A DNA stretch of 64,000 nt from Mediterraneibacter catenae (GCF_008691045.1 NZ_VMSO01000003.1:62001-126000); one strand, 5' to 3'; positions 25,676-33,872 are shown, counted from the first letter of the stretch. Notes: a model not told the origin generated them from the letters alone. Program-made: numbers and translations.

Positions 25676-25704
25676 AAATTAGCATAAAAAGTGCAGATTG
25701 TCAA
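25676..25704 (-). promoter_or_regulatory. Promoter of lon
   Basis: On the minus strand a perfect TTGACA (25699-25704), a 17-bp spacer and TAATTT (25676-25681) with an upstream TG (extended -10) are present. The CIRCE site begins 14 bases downstream. Confidence 0.8.
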
Positions 25705-25828
25705 TATCCCGAAAAAGGTCGTGAAAGCGGACGACACAAAGAAAATGATAGTTATTAGGTGATAAGATTCAGTGTTGTCTGTCAAGTGTAAAGAAAGTGT
25801 GAAAATTCTGTTATTTCCATAACCTCTA

Positions 25829-25858
25829 TTGCCAGCATTGGTGTAATTACGATATATT
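25829..25858 (+). promoter_or_regulatory. Promoter of the zinc-ribbon/kinase pair
   Basis: TTGCCA (25829-25834), an 18-bp spacer and TATATT (25853-25858) lie 39 bp before the zinc-ribbon gene start. Confidence 0.55.
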
Positions 25859-25897
25859 CTATTTATAATCAATCAGCAGACAGGAGGATAACAGTTT

Positions 25898-26425
25898 ATG
25901 AGCGGATTTTTTTCAGGTTCCAGCAGCAGAAGACGCTATCCGAATCCTAACATGGGAGGAAAACATTACAGGAAAAAAGGATTGTTCGGTATGATCCCGG
26001 GGATGGGAAGCTTTTCGGGTTCCGGCGGCTATAGCGGATACGGATATGTGAATCAGGGATACCCGAACCAGGGATATCCAAATCAGGGGTATTCAAACCA
26101 GGGGTATTCAAATCAGGGATATCCGAACCAGGGGTATTCAAATCAGCCGTATCCGAATCAGGGGTACAACGGCCAGGCACCGGCGAACCAGTCGGCATAT
26201 CAGCAGAATCCGGCAGCAGGACAGGGAACATTTCAGCCGAACACACCGTCAGCGGCAGGACAGGCAGTATGTCCGAACTGCGGAGCATCCGTTCCGGCAG
26301 GATCCAAGTTCTGCCTGTCATGCGGGGAGAAGATGGTTTCGAATGCTGCATTTTGCCCCAACTGCGGCAGGCCGCTGCCTGCGGGAGCAAAGTTCTGCTC
26401 TGAGTGCGGAAGTAAAGTACAGTGA
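25898..26425 (+). CDS. Prion-like Tyr/Asn/Gln repeat protein with two zinc ribbons
   Basis: This 175-residue protein has no signal peptide. After a basic, Ser/Arg-rich N-terminus, residues about 47-90 hold tandem pentapeptides G-Y-(P/S)-N-Q repeated about eight times, a low-complexity composition seen in phase-separating or prion-like proteins. Two double-Cys zinc ribbons follow: CPNCG...CLSCG and CPNCG...CSECG, separated by 20-25 residues. The repeats are uniform at DNA level (mostly 15-bp units), suggesting recent expansion. It is co-transcribed with the kinase gene, whose ATG overlaps the stop, so it may be a substrate or scaffold of that kinase (inference). AGGAGG precedes the ATG. Confidence 0.8.
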   Translation: MSGFFSGSSSRRRYPNPNMGGKHYRKKGLFGMIPGMGSFSGSGGYSGYGYVNQGYPNQGYPNQGYSNQGYSNQGYPNQGYSNQPYPNQGYNGQAPANQSAYQQNPAAGQGTFQPNTPSAAGQAVCPNCGASVPAGSKFCLSCGEKMVSNAAFCPNCGRPLPAGAKFCSECGSKVQ

Positions 26426-27117
26426 TGTGTTCTGTAAAAACAGGAAAAAAGATCGGAGACTACACCGTAGCGTCCTGCATTGGGAAAGGGCGCTACGGTG
26501 TATGCTTTCTTGCCCTTGATCCCGACGGAAAGAAAGTGATCCTCAAAAAATTTCGCGCGCGCATGTGGAAAAAGAATAAAAATGCGAACCATTACGAGGC
26601 GGTGATCCTGTCAGGGCTGGAGCATCCTGCAGTACCGGAGCTGCTGGGAGTGATAAATAACCGGCAGGGATACTATTTTGTTCTTGAATATAAAGAAGGT
26701 CTGACGCTGGAGCAGTGGCTGTTTGACAGGAAGAAGATATTTACCTCCGGAGAAATATACCGGATAGGTTCGCAGATGTTTGAAGTGCTGGAGTATCTCC
26801 ATGGGCGGAATGTCGTGCACGGCGATATCAGTGTCGCAAATGTGACCGACGACGGAGAGAAGATATCTCTGCTGGATTTCGGACTTGCCCGATATGCGGA
26901 CGGGGAGAATATCAGATTCAGCCTGGATTATGCGCGCGCCGCAAATGTGATCCTGTATCTGCTGTACTCCGGATATGACGGGAAAGGCAGCCGGCCGTGG
27001 CATGAGGAGCTGCCGCTTACCGGAGAGCAGAGAGAGTTCCTGAAGAAGCTGCTGGAACCGGAGGAACAATTCAGGGATACGGGAACAGTGAGACATGAAT
27101 TTGAAAAAATATTTTAA
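26425..27117 (+). CDS. Small Ser/Thr protein kinase-like protein
   Basis: This 230-residue protein has a complete but short eukaryotic-type kinase domain. It shows a glycine loop IGKGRYGVCF, the Lys of VILKKF, the catalytic loop VHGDISVAN with Asp and Asn (Arg of HRD replaced by Gly), and the DFG motif LLDFGLAR. The activation segment and C-lobe are reduced and no membrane segment or PASTA domain follows, unlike PknB. It resembles small Bud32/lipopolysaccharide-kinase-like or prophage-type kinases. Its start overlaps the stop of the zinc-ribbon gene (the GTG at 26422 is an alternative start). Confidence 0.78.
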   Translation: MCSVKTGKKIGDYTVASCIGKGRYGVCFLALDPDGKKVILKKFRARMWKKNKNANHYEAVILSGLEHPAVPELLGVINNRQGYYFVLEYKEGLTLEQWLFDRKKIFTSGEIYRIGSQMFEVLEYLHGRNVVHGDISVANVTDDGEKISLLDFGLARYADGENIRFSLDYARAANVILYLLYSGYDGKGSRPWHEELPLTGEQREFLKKLLEPEEQFRDTGTVRHEFEKIF

Positions 27118-27187
27118 GGAAACAGAAACGGATATCTTTAATAAATACAAAAATAGTAAAAGAATTGCCAGATTGATCTTAAATAAT

Positions 27188-27196
27188 TGCTATAAT
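27188..27196 (+). promoter_or_regulatory. Extended -10 promoter of the MtaA-like gene
   Basis: TG-C-TATAAT lies 38 bases before the start, with a TTGCCA 20 bp further upstream (long spacing). The extended -10 probably compensates. Confidence 0.55.
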
Positions 27197-27233
27197 TCCC
27201 ATTAGAGACGAAACGTAGCAGGAGGAATCAATC

Positions 27234-28244
27234 ATGAAATTTGATATGAAACAGTGGGCAGCAGAGTATATCAGTTCTTCGACGAAAAAGGCAATGCCGA
27301 TCCTGTCATTCCCGGGGGTGCAGCTGACAGGACATACTGTAGATGAGATGGTACGTGACGGACATCTTCAGGCAGTATGTATGAAAGCAATCGCAGACAA
27401 GTTTGATACAGGCGCGGCGTTCAGCCTTATGGATCTTTCTGTTGAAGCTGAGGCTTTCGGAAGCCCGGTACATTACAGCGAGGATGAGGTGCCGACAGTT
27501 ACAGCGGCGCTCGTACATGACGAGGATGAGGCGGAAGCACTGAAAGTTCCGGAAGTAGGGGCAGGACGTACCGGAGAGTGCGTAAAGGGAATCAAGGAAG
27601 TATCTGAGATGATCACAGACCGTCCGGTCCTGGCAGGTATTATCGGACCGTTCTCTCTGGCAGGAAGACTTCTTGACATGACAGAGATCATGATCATGAC
27701 ATATGAAGATCCTGAGGTGGTCGAGATAGTTCTGGAGAAAGCGACAGAGTTTCTGATCAAATATGCACAGGCATTTAAAGAGGCAGGAGCCAACGGAATC
27801 GCGATCGCTGAGCCGGCAGCAGGACTTCTTTCTCCGAATCTGATCAAGGAATTCTCCACTCCGTATGTAAAGAGGATTCGCGAGAGTGTGGGAGACGATA
27901 ACTTTGCGGTACTGTACCATAACTGCGGCAGCGTAGTACCGCTCCTCGACAATATCCGTGAGATCAATGCAGGCGCATACAGCATTGGCAACGCTGTAGA
28001 TATTGAAGAGGCCTTGAAAGCAATTCCGCAGGAGAGCATTGTGACAGGAAATATTGATCCGGCAGGAACATTCCGCAACGGAACACCGGAGCAGATGCGC
28101 AAAGAGACTCTTGAACTTCTGGAGAGATGCAGCAAATATCCGAACTTCGTTATTGGCAGCGGCTGCGATATCCCGCCGATGACTCCACTTGAGAATATTC
28201 AGGCATTCTTTGACGCGGTGAAAGAGTTCTACGAGGGAAAATAG
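27234..28244 (+). CDS. MtaA/UroD-family corrinoid methyltransferase
   Basis: This 336-residue TIM-barrel protein of the uroporphyrinogen decarboxylase superfamily carries the zinc-binding pattern of methylcobamide methyltransferases: His229-x-Cys231 (LYHNCGS) and Cys311 (IGSGCDIPP). True UroD enzymes lack this set. It would take a methyl group from a corrinoid protein to a thiol or tetrahydrofolate-type acceptor. The corrinoid protein and its reductive activator follow downstream, while no substrate-specific MtaB/MtgB/MttB-type methyltransferase is in the window. AGGAGG lies upstream of the ATG. It may be transcribed separately from the corrinoid gene, 148 bases away. Confidence 0.88.
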   Translation: MKFDMKQWAAEYISSSTKKAMPILSFPGVQLTGHTVDEMVRDGHLQAVCMKAIADKFDTGAAFSLMDLSVEAEAFGSPVHYSEDEVPTVTAALVHDEDEAEALKVPEVGAGRTGECVKGIKEVSEMITDRPVLAGIIGPFSLAGRLLDMTEIMIMTYEDPEVVEIVLEKATEFLIKYAQAFKEAGANGIAIAEPAAGLLSPNLIKEFSTPYVKRIRESVGDDNFAVLYHNCGSVVPLLDNIREINAGAYSIGNAVDIEEALKAIPQESIVTGNIDPAGTFRNGTPEQMRKETLELLERCSKYPNFVIGSGCDIPPMTPLENIQAFFDAVKEFYEGK

Positions 28245-28321
28245 TCAGTTATCACATAAATTCCCGGCTCGGCACGGGACTGCGGATGTTCCGCTTAATA
28301 AATACTAATTATCTGAAATAA

Positions 28322-28349
28322 TTGCAAAAAAAATACATTGCGTTATATA
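28322..28349 (+). promoter_or_regulatory. Likely promoter of the corrinoid-protein gene
   Basis: TTGCAA (28322-28327) and TATATA (28344-28349) are 16 bp apart; TATAAT at 28348-28353 is an alternative -10. The corrinoid gene starts about 40 bp downstream. Confidence 0.5.
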
Positions 28350-28392
28350 TAATAGGAAACATAAAAAAGAGGAAAGGAAGGTAACATCTATC

Positions 28393-29040
28393 ATGGGACT
28401 GATTGAGGAAATCTCTGAATATCTCCAGAAAGGAAGAGCAAAAAACGTTAAGGCACTTGTACAGCAGGCGCTGGATGAGAATCTGGATCCCAAAGAGATC
28501 CTGAACGAAGGACTTCTCTCAGGTATGATGATCATCGGCGCAAAATTTAAAAACAATGAAGTATTCGTGCCGGAAGTTCTTGTTGCTGCAAGAGCGATGA
28601 ATGCAGGTCTGACAGTGCTTGAGCCGAAACTGGTAGAGATCGGAAACGAGCCGGTTGGGAAAGCAGTTATCGGAACTGTTCAGGGAGACCTTCATGACAT
28701 CGGTAAGAATCTGGTAGTTATGATGTTAAAAGGAGCAGGATTCGAGATCTGCGATCTGGGCGTTGACGTGGAACCGTCAGCTTACATTGACAAAGCAGAG
28801 GAAATCGGAGCAGATATTATCTGTATGTCCGCACTTCTTACGACGACTATGCCGAAGATGCAGGATTGTATCGACCTTCTCAATGAGAGAGGACTTCGCG
28901 ACAAGTATATCGTGATGATCGGCGGAGCTCCGGTAAATGACAGTTTCTGCGAGCAGATCGGAGCAGATTACTATACACCGGATGCAGCGTCATGCGCTGA
29001 AGTTGCCAAGAAAGTAGTTCTGGAGAAGAAACAGGACTGA
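28393..29040 (+). CDS. Corrinoid protein of a methyl-transfer system
   Basis: This 215-residue MtaC/MtbC-like protein has an N-terminal helical cap (about residues 1-90) as in methionine synthase. The Rossmann B12-binding domain contains the ligand motif DLHDIGKN (lower axial His101), then ICMSALLTTTMP and MIGGAPVN. It carries the methyl group on cobalt between a substrate methyltransferase and the MtaA-like enzyme. The gene is followed directly by a cobalamin riboswitch and the reductive activator gene. AGGAAAGGAAGG precedes the ATG. Confidence 0.93.
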   Translation: MGLIEEISEYLQKGRAKNVKALVQQALDENLDPKEILNEGLLSGMMIIGAKFKNNEVFVPEVLVAARAMNAGLTVLEPKLVEIGNEPVGKAVIGTVQGDLHDIGKNLVVMMLKGAGFEICDLGVDVEPSAYIDKAEEIGADIICMSALLTTTMPKMQDCIDLLNERGLRDKYIVMIGGAPVNDSFCEQIGADYYTPDAASCAEVAKKVVLEKKQD

Positions 29041-29052
29041 TCCGCTGACTGC

Positions 29053-29180
29053 GGAACAAGGAAACCGGTGAGAATCCGGTACAGGCTTGCCCCTACTGTC
29101 AGCAGGGACGAAGGACGAAAGAACCATTGCCTGAAAAGGTGAGAAGGATGTCCGGAGGATGAACTGCGAGTCAGGATACT
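29053..29180 (+). ncRNA. Cobalamin (B12) riboswitch
   Basis: The conserved core reads GGAAACCGGTGAGAATCCGG (the GGTG-n-AAT-CC core), then a GCC...CTACTGTCAG block, GAACCATTG, a GGTGAGAAGG segment and the closing GAGTCAGGATAC. These are the ordered blocks of the AdoCbl/cobalamin element. It sits between the corrinoid protein and its activator gene and is followed by a strong stem (about 29186-29224) and a terminator hairpin. Cobalamin binding should turn the activator gene off. Confidence 0.88.
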
Positions 29181-29247
29181 TGATAATATAGCTTTATCTT
29201 GGGCAGGAGATGAGCTATGATATAATGAATAAGGATCATGTCAGCGG

Positions 29248-29276
29248 AAACTCTTTTTGGTATAAAAGGAGTTTTT
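29248..29276 (+). terminator. Terminator of the cobalamin riboswitch
   Basis: AAACTCTTTT pairs with AAAAGGAGTTT (one G-T pair) over a 6-base loop and ends in five T's, about 70 bases after the aptamer. This fits the expression platform. Confidence 0.7.
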
Positions 29277-29387
29277 ATTATTATCGGTTTGTTTTTGCAA
29301 ATGACACGGACCGGACTGGCGTATCAGTAAAGTCTTTCGGACGCTCCAGCCGATGAACTGACATGGGAAATAGCAGGAGACGGACAG

Positions 29388-31553
29388 ATGAAGATAACAG
29401 ATTTTGATATTAAGATATCGGCAGAGAATGTCTGCGCATTCCTCGACGGGGACAAGACGGGCGACCTGTATGAGGAGATCATGGATGAACTTGAGGAGAT
29501 GCTGCCGCAGGCGTATGAGAAGATCAGGCCGGTAGCGCTTCTTGAATTCGGCAGTCTGGAAGGATACAGCATAGAAGCGGACGGGAAAAAGGTGAAGGAA
29601 GCATTGTTCGGCGTCTGCAGTATCGGCAAAGAGATGGGCGAGTGGTCTACGAGCCTGTTTGCGCAGGGCGATTATCTCGGTGGAATGCTTGCGGACGCCA
29701 TCGCGGACGACTATCTCTTTCAGATGGATGATGCGATTCAGGGGACGGTCGTGGCTATGTGCAGAGAGCGCGGCAGAGGAATTGCCGGAAGAGCCGAGGC
29801 GCCCCAGGATCTTCCCATGAGTATCCAGAAGAGAGCCTGGGAAGTGACGCGGGCCGGTGAAGAGGGGATCGGCATCAAAGCAAGCTTCATGTATGATCCG
29901 GTCAAGACGGTCTGCCATGTCTATCTGCTTGATGACAATACGAAGCGTTATCATCCTGAACATGACTGTAGCAAATGTAATAATCTTACCTGTAAGAGAA
30001 GAAACCTTCCGTCCGTACAGATAAAGGTTGTGAAAGGGAATCAGGAAACTGTCATAAAAGGCAGGAAGAAGGATTCTCTCCTGAAGACGCTGCAGGAACA
30101 TGACATTTTCATCCCGGCTATGTGCGGCGGGCGAGGTACATGCGGTAAATGCAGCGTGCGTTTTATAAAAGGATGCGTGGAGCCCTCGGAGGAGGACAGA
30201 CGGTTCTTCCCGGGAGACAAACTGAAAGACGGATACCGGCTTGCATGCAAAGCATATCCCGGCCGGGCGTGCACAGTTGTCGTAGATGAGCGGGAAAGCA
30301 GCGGGTTCTTCGTTCTCACCGATGAGGGGACTGAGGAAGAGCAGAGCTCTGGCAAAGCTGAGTTTTATTCCTACGGTATAGCGGTGGATATCGGAACAAC
30401 AACGATCGCCATGCAGCTTCTTGAACTGCCGGAAGGCAGGCCGGCTGATGTGTTTACAGATATCAACAGGCAGAGGGCGTACGGCGCGGACGTGATCAGC
30501 AGGATAGAGGCATCCAATGCAGGGCAGAAGGAAGAACTCAGGAAGAGTATCTGTGAGCAGCTTCTGACAGGACTGCTCAGGCTTACAGAAGGCAGGGATA
30601 AACAGGTCAGCCGCATGGTGATCGGCGGAAATTCCACAATGATTCATCTTCTCATGGGTTATTCCTGTGAAACACTCGGAGTGTATCCGTTTACACCGGT
30701 GGACATCTCGCTCACCCATACAACGAGCAGAGAACTTCTCGGGACACAGGAGCAGGATTTTGATATTATGATCTGTCCGGGCGTATCCACCTATGTGGGC
30801 GGAGATATCACGGCCGGGATGTATGCTCTGGATTTCGATAAGAGAGAGAAGCCGTGCGTTCTGGTGGATCTCGGTACTAACGGCGAGATGGCGATCGGGT
30901 GTAAGGACCGCATTCTGGTGACATCGACAGCCGCGGGTCCGGCCTTTGAGGGCGGAAATATCGTATGCGGTACCGGAAGTATCCCGGGTGCGATCTGCAA
31001 GATCGAGCTTGACGGAGAAAACGTAAAACTGGAGACGATCTGCAATGAAGAGCCGCGGGGAATCTGTGGAACGGGAGTCATTGATGCCGTGTATGAGCTT
31101 AAGAAAGAGGAGATCATGGACGAGACCGGACTGATGGATGATCCGTACTTTGAGGACGGCCTTCTCCTGTCAGAAAAGAACGGCGGTATCCGGTTCTATC
31201 AGAAAGATGTGAGAGAACTGCAGCTTGCCAAGTCAGCTGTGCGTGCAGGTCTGGAGACGCTGATCTCGAAATACGGCGTTGGTTACGAAGACATAGATCA
31301 TATCTATATCGCCGGAGGATTCGGTTATCAGATGGATGTGCGCAAAGCGGCGGATATCGGCCTTCTGCCGGGAGAGTGTCTGGACAAGATCTCGGCGGCG
31401 GGAAATACCTGCCTGAAAGGAACGGTGAAGGCTCTGACAGATAATGATGTGGAAGAACGGCTGCGCTCTCTGGCTGATATGTCGAAGGAAGTACAGCTTT
31501 CCAACGATAAAGAATTTCAGGAATTCTATATGGAATATATGTACTTTGAATAA
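29388..31553 (+). CDS. Reductive activator of corrinoid protein (RACo-like, ASKHA/DUF4445)
   Basis: This 721-residue ATP-dependent activator would reduce inactive Co(II) corrinoid protein back to Co(I). The N-terminal 200 residues resemble the vitamin-B12-dependent methionine synthase activation type and end in a Cys cluster (CSKCNNLTC). A [2Fe-2S] ferredoxin domain follows with Cys246, 252, 255 and 287 (CGGRGTCGKC, then YRLACK). The large ASKHA-type domain has GIAVDIGTTTIAMQL and VLVDLGTNGEMAIG phosphate motifs and AGGFGYQMD. It belongs with the upstream MtaA-like and corrinoid genes and is gated by the riboswitch. GCAGGAGACGG lies before the ATG. Confidence 0.92.
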   Translation: MKITDFDIKISAENVCAFLDGDKTGDLYEEIMDELEEMLPQAYEKIRPVALLEFGSLEGYSIEADGKKVKEALFGVCSIGKEMGEWSTSLFAQGDYLGGMLADAIADDYLFQMDDAIQGTVVAMCRERGRGIAGRAEAPQDLPMSIQKRAWEVTRAGEEGIGIKASFMYDPVKTVCHVYLLDDNTKRYHPEHDCSKCNNLTCKRRNLPSVQIKVVKGNQETVIKGRKKDSLLKTLQEHDIFIPAMCGGRGTCGKCSVRFIKGCVEPSEEDRRFFPGDKLKDGYRLACKAYPGRACTVVVDERESSGFFVLTDEGTEEEQSSGKAEFYSYGIAVDIGTTTIAMQLLELPEGRPADVFTDINRQRAYGADVISRIEASNAGQKEELRKSICEQLLTGLLRLTEGRDKQVSRMVIGGNSTMIHLLMGYSCETLGVYPFTPVDISLTHTTSRELLGTQEQDFDIMICPGVSTYVGGDITAGMYALDFDKREKPCVLVDLGTNGEMAIGCKDRILVTSTAAGPAFEGGNIVCGTGSIPGAICKIELDGENVKLETICNEEPRGICGTGVIDAVYELKKEEIMDETGLMDDPYFEDGLLLSEKNGGIRFYQKDVRELQLAKSAVRAGLETLISKYGVGYEDIDHIYIAGGFGYQMDVRKAADIGLLPGECLDKISAAGNTCLKGTVKALTDNDVEERLRSLADMSKEVQLSNDKEFQEFYMEYMYFE

Positions 31554-31576
31554 AATGAAGTCAAAAACAGGGAAAG

Positions 31577-32200
31577 TCAGAAGGCTTTCCCTGTTTTAGT
31601 TACTGTGATATATTCTGCAAGAAAGAGCATGCTTCCGTCAACGGGAGCTTCCTGCTTATTCTGTGAGAAAGAAGTGGAAAACGGCGGCTTGCCTCCTTTT
31701 TGAATAAGGAGCTCTTCCGCAGTTTTCTCGATCTGTTCCCTGGCATATGCCATGCTTTCGTCATAATCAGAGAAGACGGCAGAAGTTTCCTGTGTGATGA
31801 CACGGAAATTCTCAGCAGACACCGGATCCGGACGGATCTGTGCGGTGACACTGGCGGAGACATTTCCAACAACGGCGCCGACGGCATTTGCGACAGAGGC
31901 GTGCTCCGGAATGACCGCGCGGGTGTGGAGCATGCGCGCTACCGGTTCCAGGAAGAGATGGACCGGAGCACCGATACCAATCAGGACAGCATCGGAGAAG
32001 AAACCGGCGGAGAAGAAATCCGTCTTGCCTTCCAGAGCGCTCTGGAAGCTCTTCTCGATCAGGGCGTTGATCTGTGCGTCGGGCATGTTGCCGCGGAACA
32101 GGTTGTATTCTGTATCCAGCAGGATGCGCTGCGGTCGTATTCGGAAAAGTCTCCTTTTATGTGCATGATATCTGTGGGAGTGATGCCGGAGCGGAGGACC
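31577..32200 (-). pseudogene. Hydantoinase/oxoprolinase (HyuA) 3' remnant
   Basis: The last 169 codons (from ATG 32086) read as the C-terminal end of a hydantoinase/oxoprolinase-family protein (GIGAPVHLFLEPVARML, VANAVGAVVG). The upstream sequence continues the same family in two frames: RILLDTEYNLFRGN in frame with the ORF, and RSGITPTDIMHIKGDFSEYD in another. That implies an internal deletion plus frameshift. Everything 5' of about 32200 (by minus-strand reading) is gone. A full gene would be near 500-700 codons, so it is a decayed fragment and not functional. Confidence 0.75.
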
Positions 32201-32718
32201 TGTATGGAATGTTCGGAATGAATATGCAGACTGAGGAAGGGAGAATCTTGTGCAAATACGTTCCGAATTATCGGATTAATCTTGTGGACGCCGGAAATAT
32301 TTCAGACTTAGGAATGTTCCACACGGATTTACAGCAGATACTCGGCGTGCTAAAATACAGACAAGATAAAAAGGAACTAAAGGATTATATATATGAGAAC
32401 AGGGATTATTTTGCCGGAGTAGACGTGGAAACGTATCAGGCTTTAAGAGCGTTTCTGCATTCGGAAAATATGTTAAAAGACTTTGCAGTTTCAGGTAAGG
32501 AGGCAAGAATAGATATGTGTCAGGCATTAGAAGAATTATATCAGGATGGAGTAAGAGAGGGGCGAGAAGAAGGTCGAGAAGAGGGCGTTGCTATGATTAT
32601 ATTGAATATGCTGAAGAGCGGAATGTCTGTCTCAGACATAAAAAAATATACGGGAGTCGGGGAAAGCATGATCGTACAGGTGCAGAAATCTATGGGAACA
32701 TTGATACACAAATCTTGA
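32200..32718 (+). pseudogene. Rpn-family recombination-promoting nuclease, 3' remnant
   Basis: From codon 32200 the plus strand reads as the C-terminal half of an Rpn/YhgA-like PD-(D/E)XK nuclease: MFGMNMQTEEGR, VPNYRINLVDAGNISDL, LQQILGVLKYRQDKKEL, then the Glu/Arg-rich EGREEGREEG repeat and a short helical tail. Full-length relatives have about 300 residues with the nuclease domain at the N-terminus. That domain is missing, as the gene is cut at the same point as the opposing HyuA remnant. It is not expected to be active. Confidence 0.72.
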
Positions 32719-32743
32719 CATTTCTTCGCCCTGCATGTACTAT
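32715..32743 (+). promoter_or_regulatory. Promoter of the TPP riboswitch / thiT transcript
   Basis: A perfect TTGACA (32715-32720), a 17-bp spacer and TACTAT (32738-32743) are present. The transcript would begin near 32750, before the inverted repeat CCGG-taACAGT...ACTGTtCCGG (32751-32786) and the riboswitch. Confidence 0.8.
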
Positions 32744-32805
32744 AGAATCCGGTAACAGTTCAGCTTGAGAGCCGGACTGTTCCGGAAAATTACATAAGAT
32801 TGATG

Positions 32806-32889
32806 ACAAGGGGAGCTTGTAGTACAGGCTGAGAGGAAGTTGAGAACTTCGACCCATAACCTGATTTGGATAATGCCAACGTAGGGATA
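32806..32889 (+). ncRNA. TPP (thiamine pyrophosphate) riboswitch
   Basis: All THI-box blocks are present in order: ACAAGGGGAGCTT, GGCTGAGAGGAA, GACCCATAACCTGATTTGGA, and TAATGCCAACGTAGGGA. The ribosome site of thiT lies about 45 bases downstream, and a short GCC-GGC stem with a T-rich tail (about 32901-32921) could act as the terminator. Thiamine pyrophosphate should shut the transporter gene off. Confidence 0.96.
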
Positions 32890-32947
32890 TGTTATGAGTG
32901 CCTTTAGGCCCTTTTGTTTTCAATCTGAGAACAGGAGGGTTTTTATT

Positions 32948-33613
32948 ATGTCTGAATTACTTGTTAATGCAGAAGGCGGCCTGACGACAGCAGGCTATGC
33001 CGTCACGATCGTTGTCGGGATCGTACTATTCCTGACAGCAGTGTTTTTCGCGTCAAAGAGTTCTTCCCAAAAGAGGATGAGCACGAAGCAGCTCGTGTTT
33101 TGTGCCGCGGCTCTGGCGCTCGCGTATCTCACATCTTACATCAAGCTCTTTGAGATGCCGTGGGGCGGCAGCGTGACATTGTTCAGTATGCTCTTTATCG
33201 TGCTGATCGCAAACTGGTACGGTGTGAAGACAGGTATCCTTGTTGGATTCGCATACGGGATTATCCAGTTCATCCAGGAACCGTACGTTCTGACGTTTTT
33301 CCAGGTGTGCTGTGATTATATCCTTGCCTTTGCGGCACTTGGCGTGGCGGGCTTCTTTGCAAAGAGCAAATACGGTCTGGTAAAGGGATACATAATCGCG
33401 GTACTGGCAAGAGGCGCATTCCATGCCATCGGCGGGTATCTGTACTGGATGGATTATATGCCGGACAACTTCCCGAAAGCGCTCGCAAGTCTGTATCCGA
33501 TTCTCTATAATTACAGCTATCTGTTAGTAGAGGGTGTTATTACAGTGATCATAATCTCCATACCGGCGGTGTCAAAAGGACTGGCAAGAGTGAAACAGAT
33601 GGCAGAGGAGTAA
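32948..33613 (+). CDS. thiT: Energy-coupled thiamine transporter ThiT (ECF S component)
   Basis: This 221-residue membrane protein has about six helices. After an N-terminal helix (about residues 15-35) comes the ThiT core: LALAYLTSYIKLFEMPWGGSVT with the acidic and aromatic residues that hold thiamine, then WYGVKTGILVGFAYGIIQFI, and GAFHAIGGYLYWMDYMP near the C-terminal helices. It captures thiamine and docks to the shared ECF energising module, which is not in the window. ATG 32948 follows AGGAGG by 9 bases. The TPP riboswitch directly upstream confirms the substrate. Confidence 0.93.
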   Translation: MSELLVNAEGGLTTAGYAVTIVVGIVLFLTAVFFASKSSSQKRMSTKQLVFCAAALALAYLTSYIKLFEMPWGGSVTLFSMLFIVLIANWYGVKTGILVGFAYGIIQFIQEPYVLTFFQVCCDYILAFAALGVAGFFAKSKYGLVKGYIIAVLARGAFHAIGGYLYWMDYMPDNFPKALASLYPILYNYSYLLVEGVITVIIISIPAVSKGLARVKQMAEE

Positions 33614-33660
33614 TAAGAAAGGCCGTCTGTCCGGGGCGATAATAATTTATTAAAATGCAA

Positions 33661-33708
33661 AGAAAAAGTAAAGTTATTTCAATTGGCAGAAATGACTTTA
33701 CTTTTTTC
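33661..33708 (+). terminator. Intrinsic terminator after thiT
   Basis: AAAAGTAAAGT-t-ATTTC pairs with GAAAT-g-ACTTTACTTTT over an 8-base loop and ends in six T's. The rest of 33614-33893 is AT-rich and holds no gene. Confidence 0.8.
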
Positions 33709-33863
33709 TTGTTTCTTCTACAATGGGATTAGTGAAAGCAGTTGATATCCATATACGGGAATATAAGATTTTTTTAAGATTTACATCGGGGATTTTTTAA
33801 GCCCGCGATTTTATATTCTATATAGAGTAACAGTTTGGCATGTGCCATTCCTGATGGCGGAAC

Positions 33864-33872
33864 TGTTATAAT
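33864..33872 (+). promoter_or_regulatory. Extended -10 promoter of the second two-component operon
   Basis: TG-T-TATAAT (33864-33872) lies 21 bases before the response-regulator start, with no good -35 at 17 bp. The leader would be very short. Confidence 0.55.

Noticed and set aside
26040..26170. CRISPR or non-coding tandem repeat at the 15-bp units
   Set aside because: The repeats are in frame within a well-supported protein with ribosome site and zinc ribbons.
29241..30719. 492-codon minus-strand frame across the corrinoid activator
   Set aside because: It runs through the riboswitch terminator region and opposite [2Fe-2S] and ASKHA motifs; no plausible protein.
31700..32221. 173-codon plus-strand frame over the hydantoinase remnant
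   Set aside because: The minus strand shows hydantoinase family motifs in the same stretch; the plus frame has no recognisable domain.
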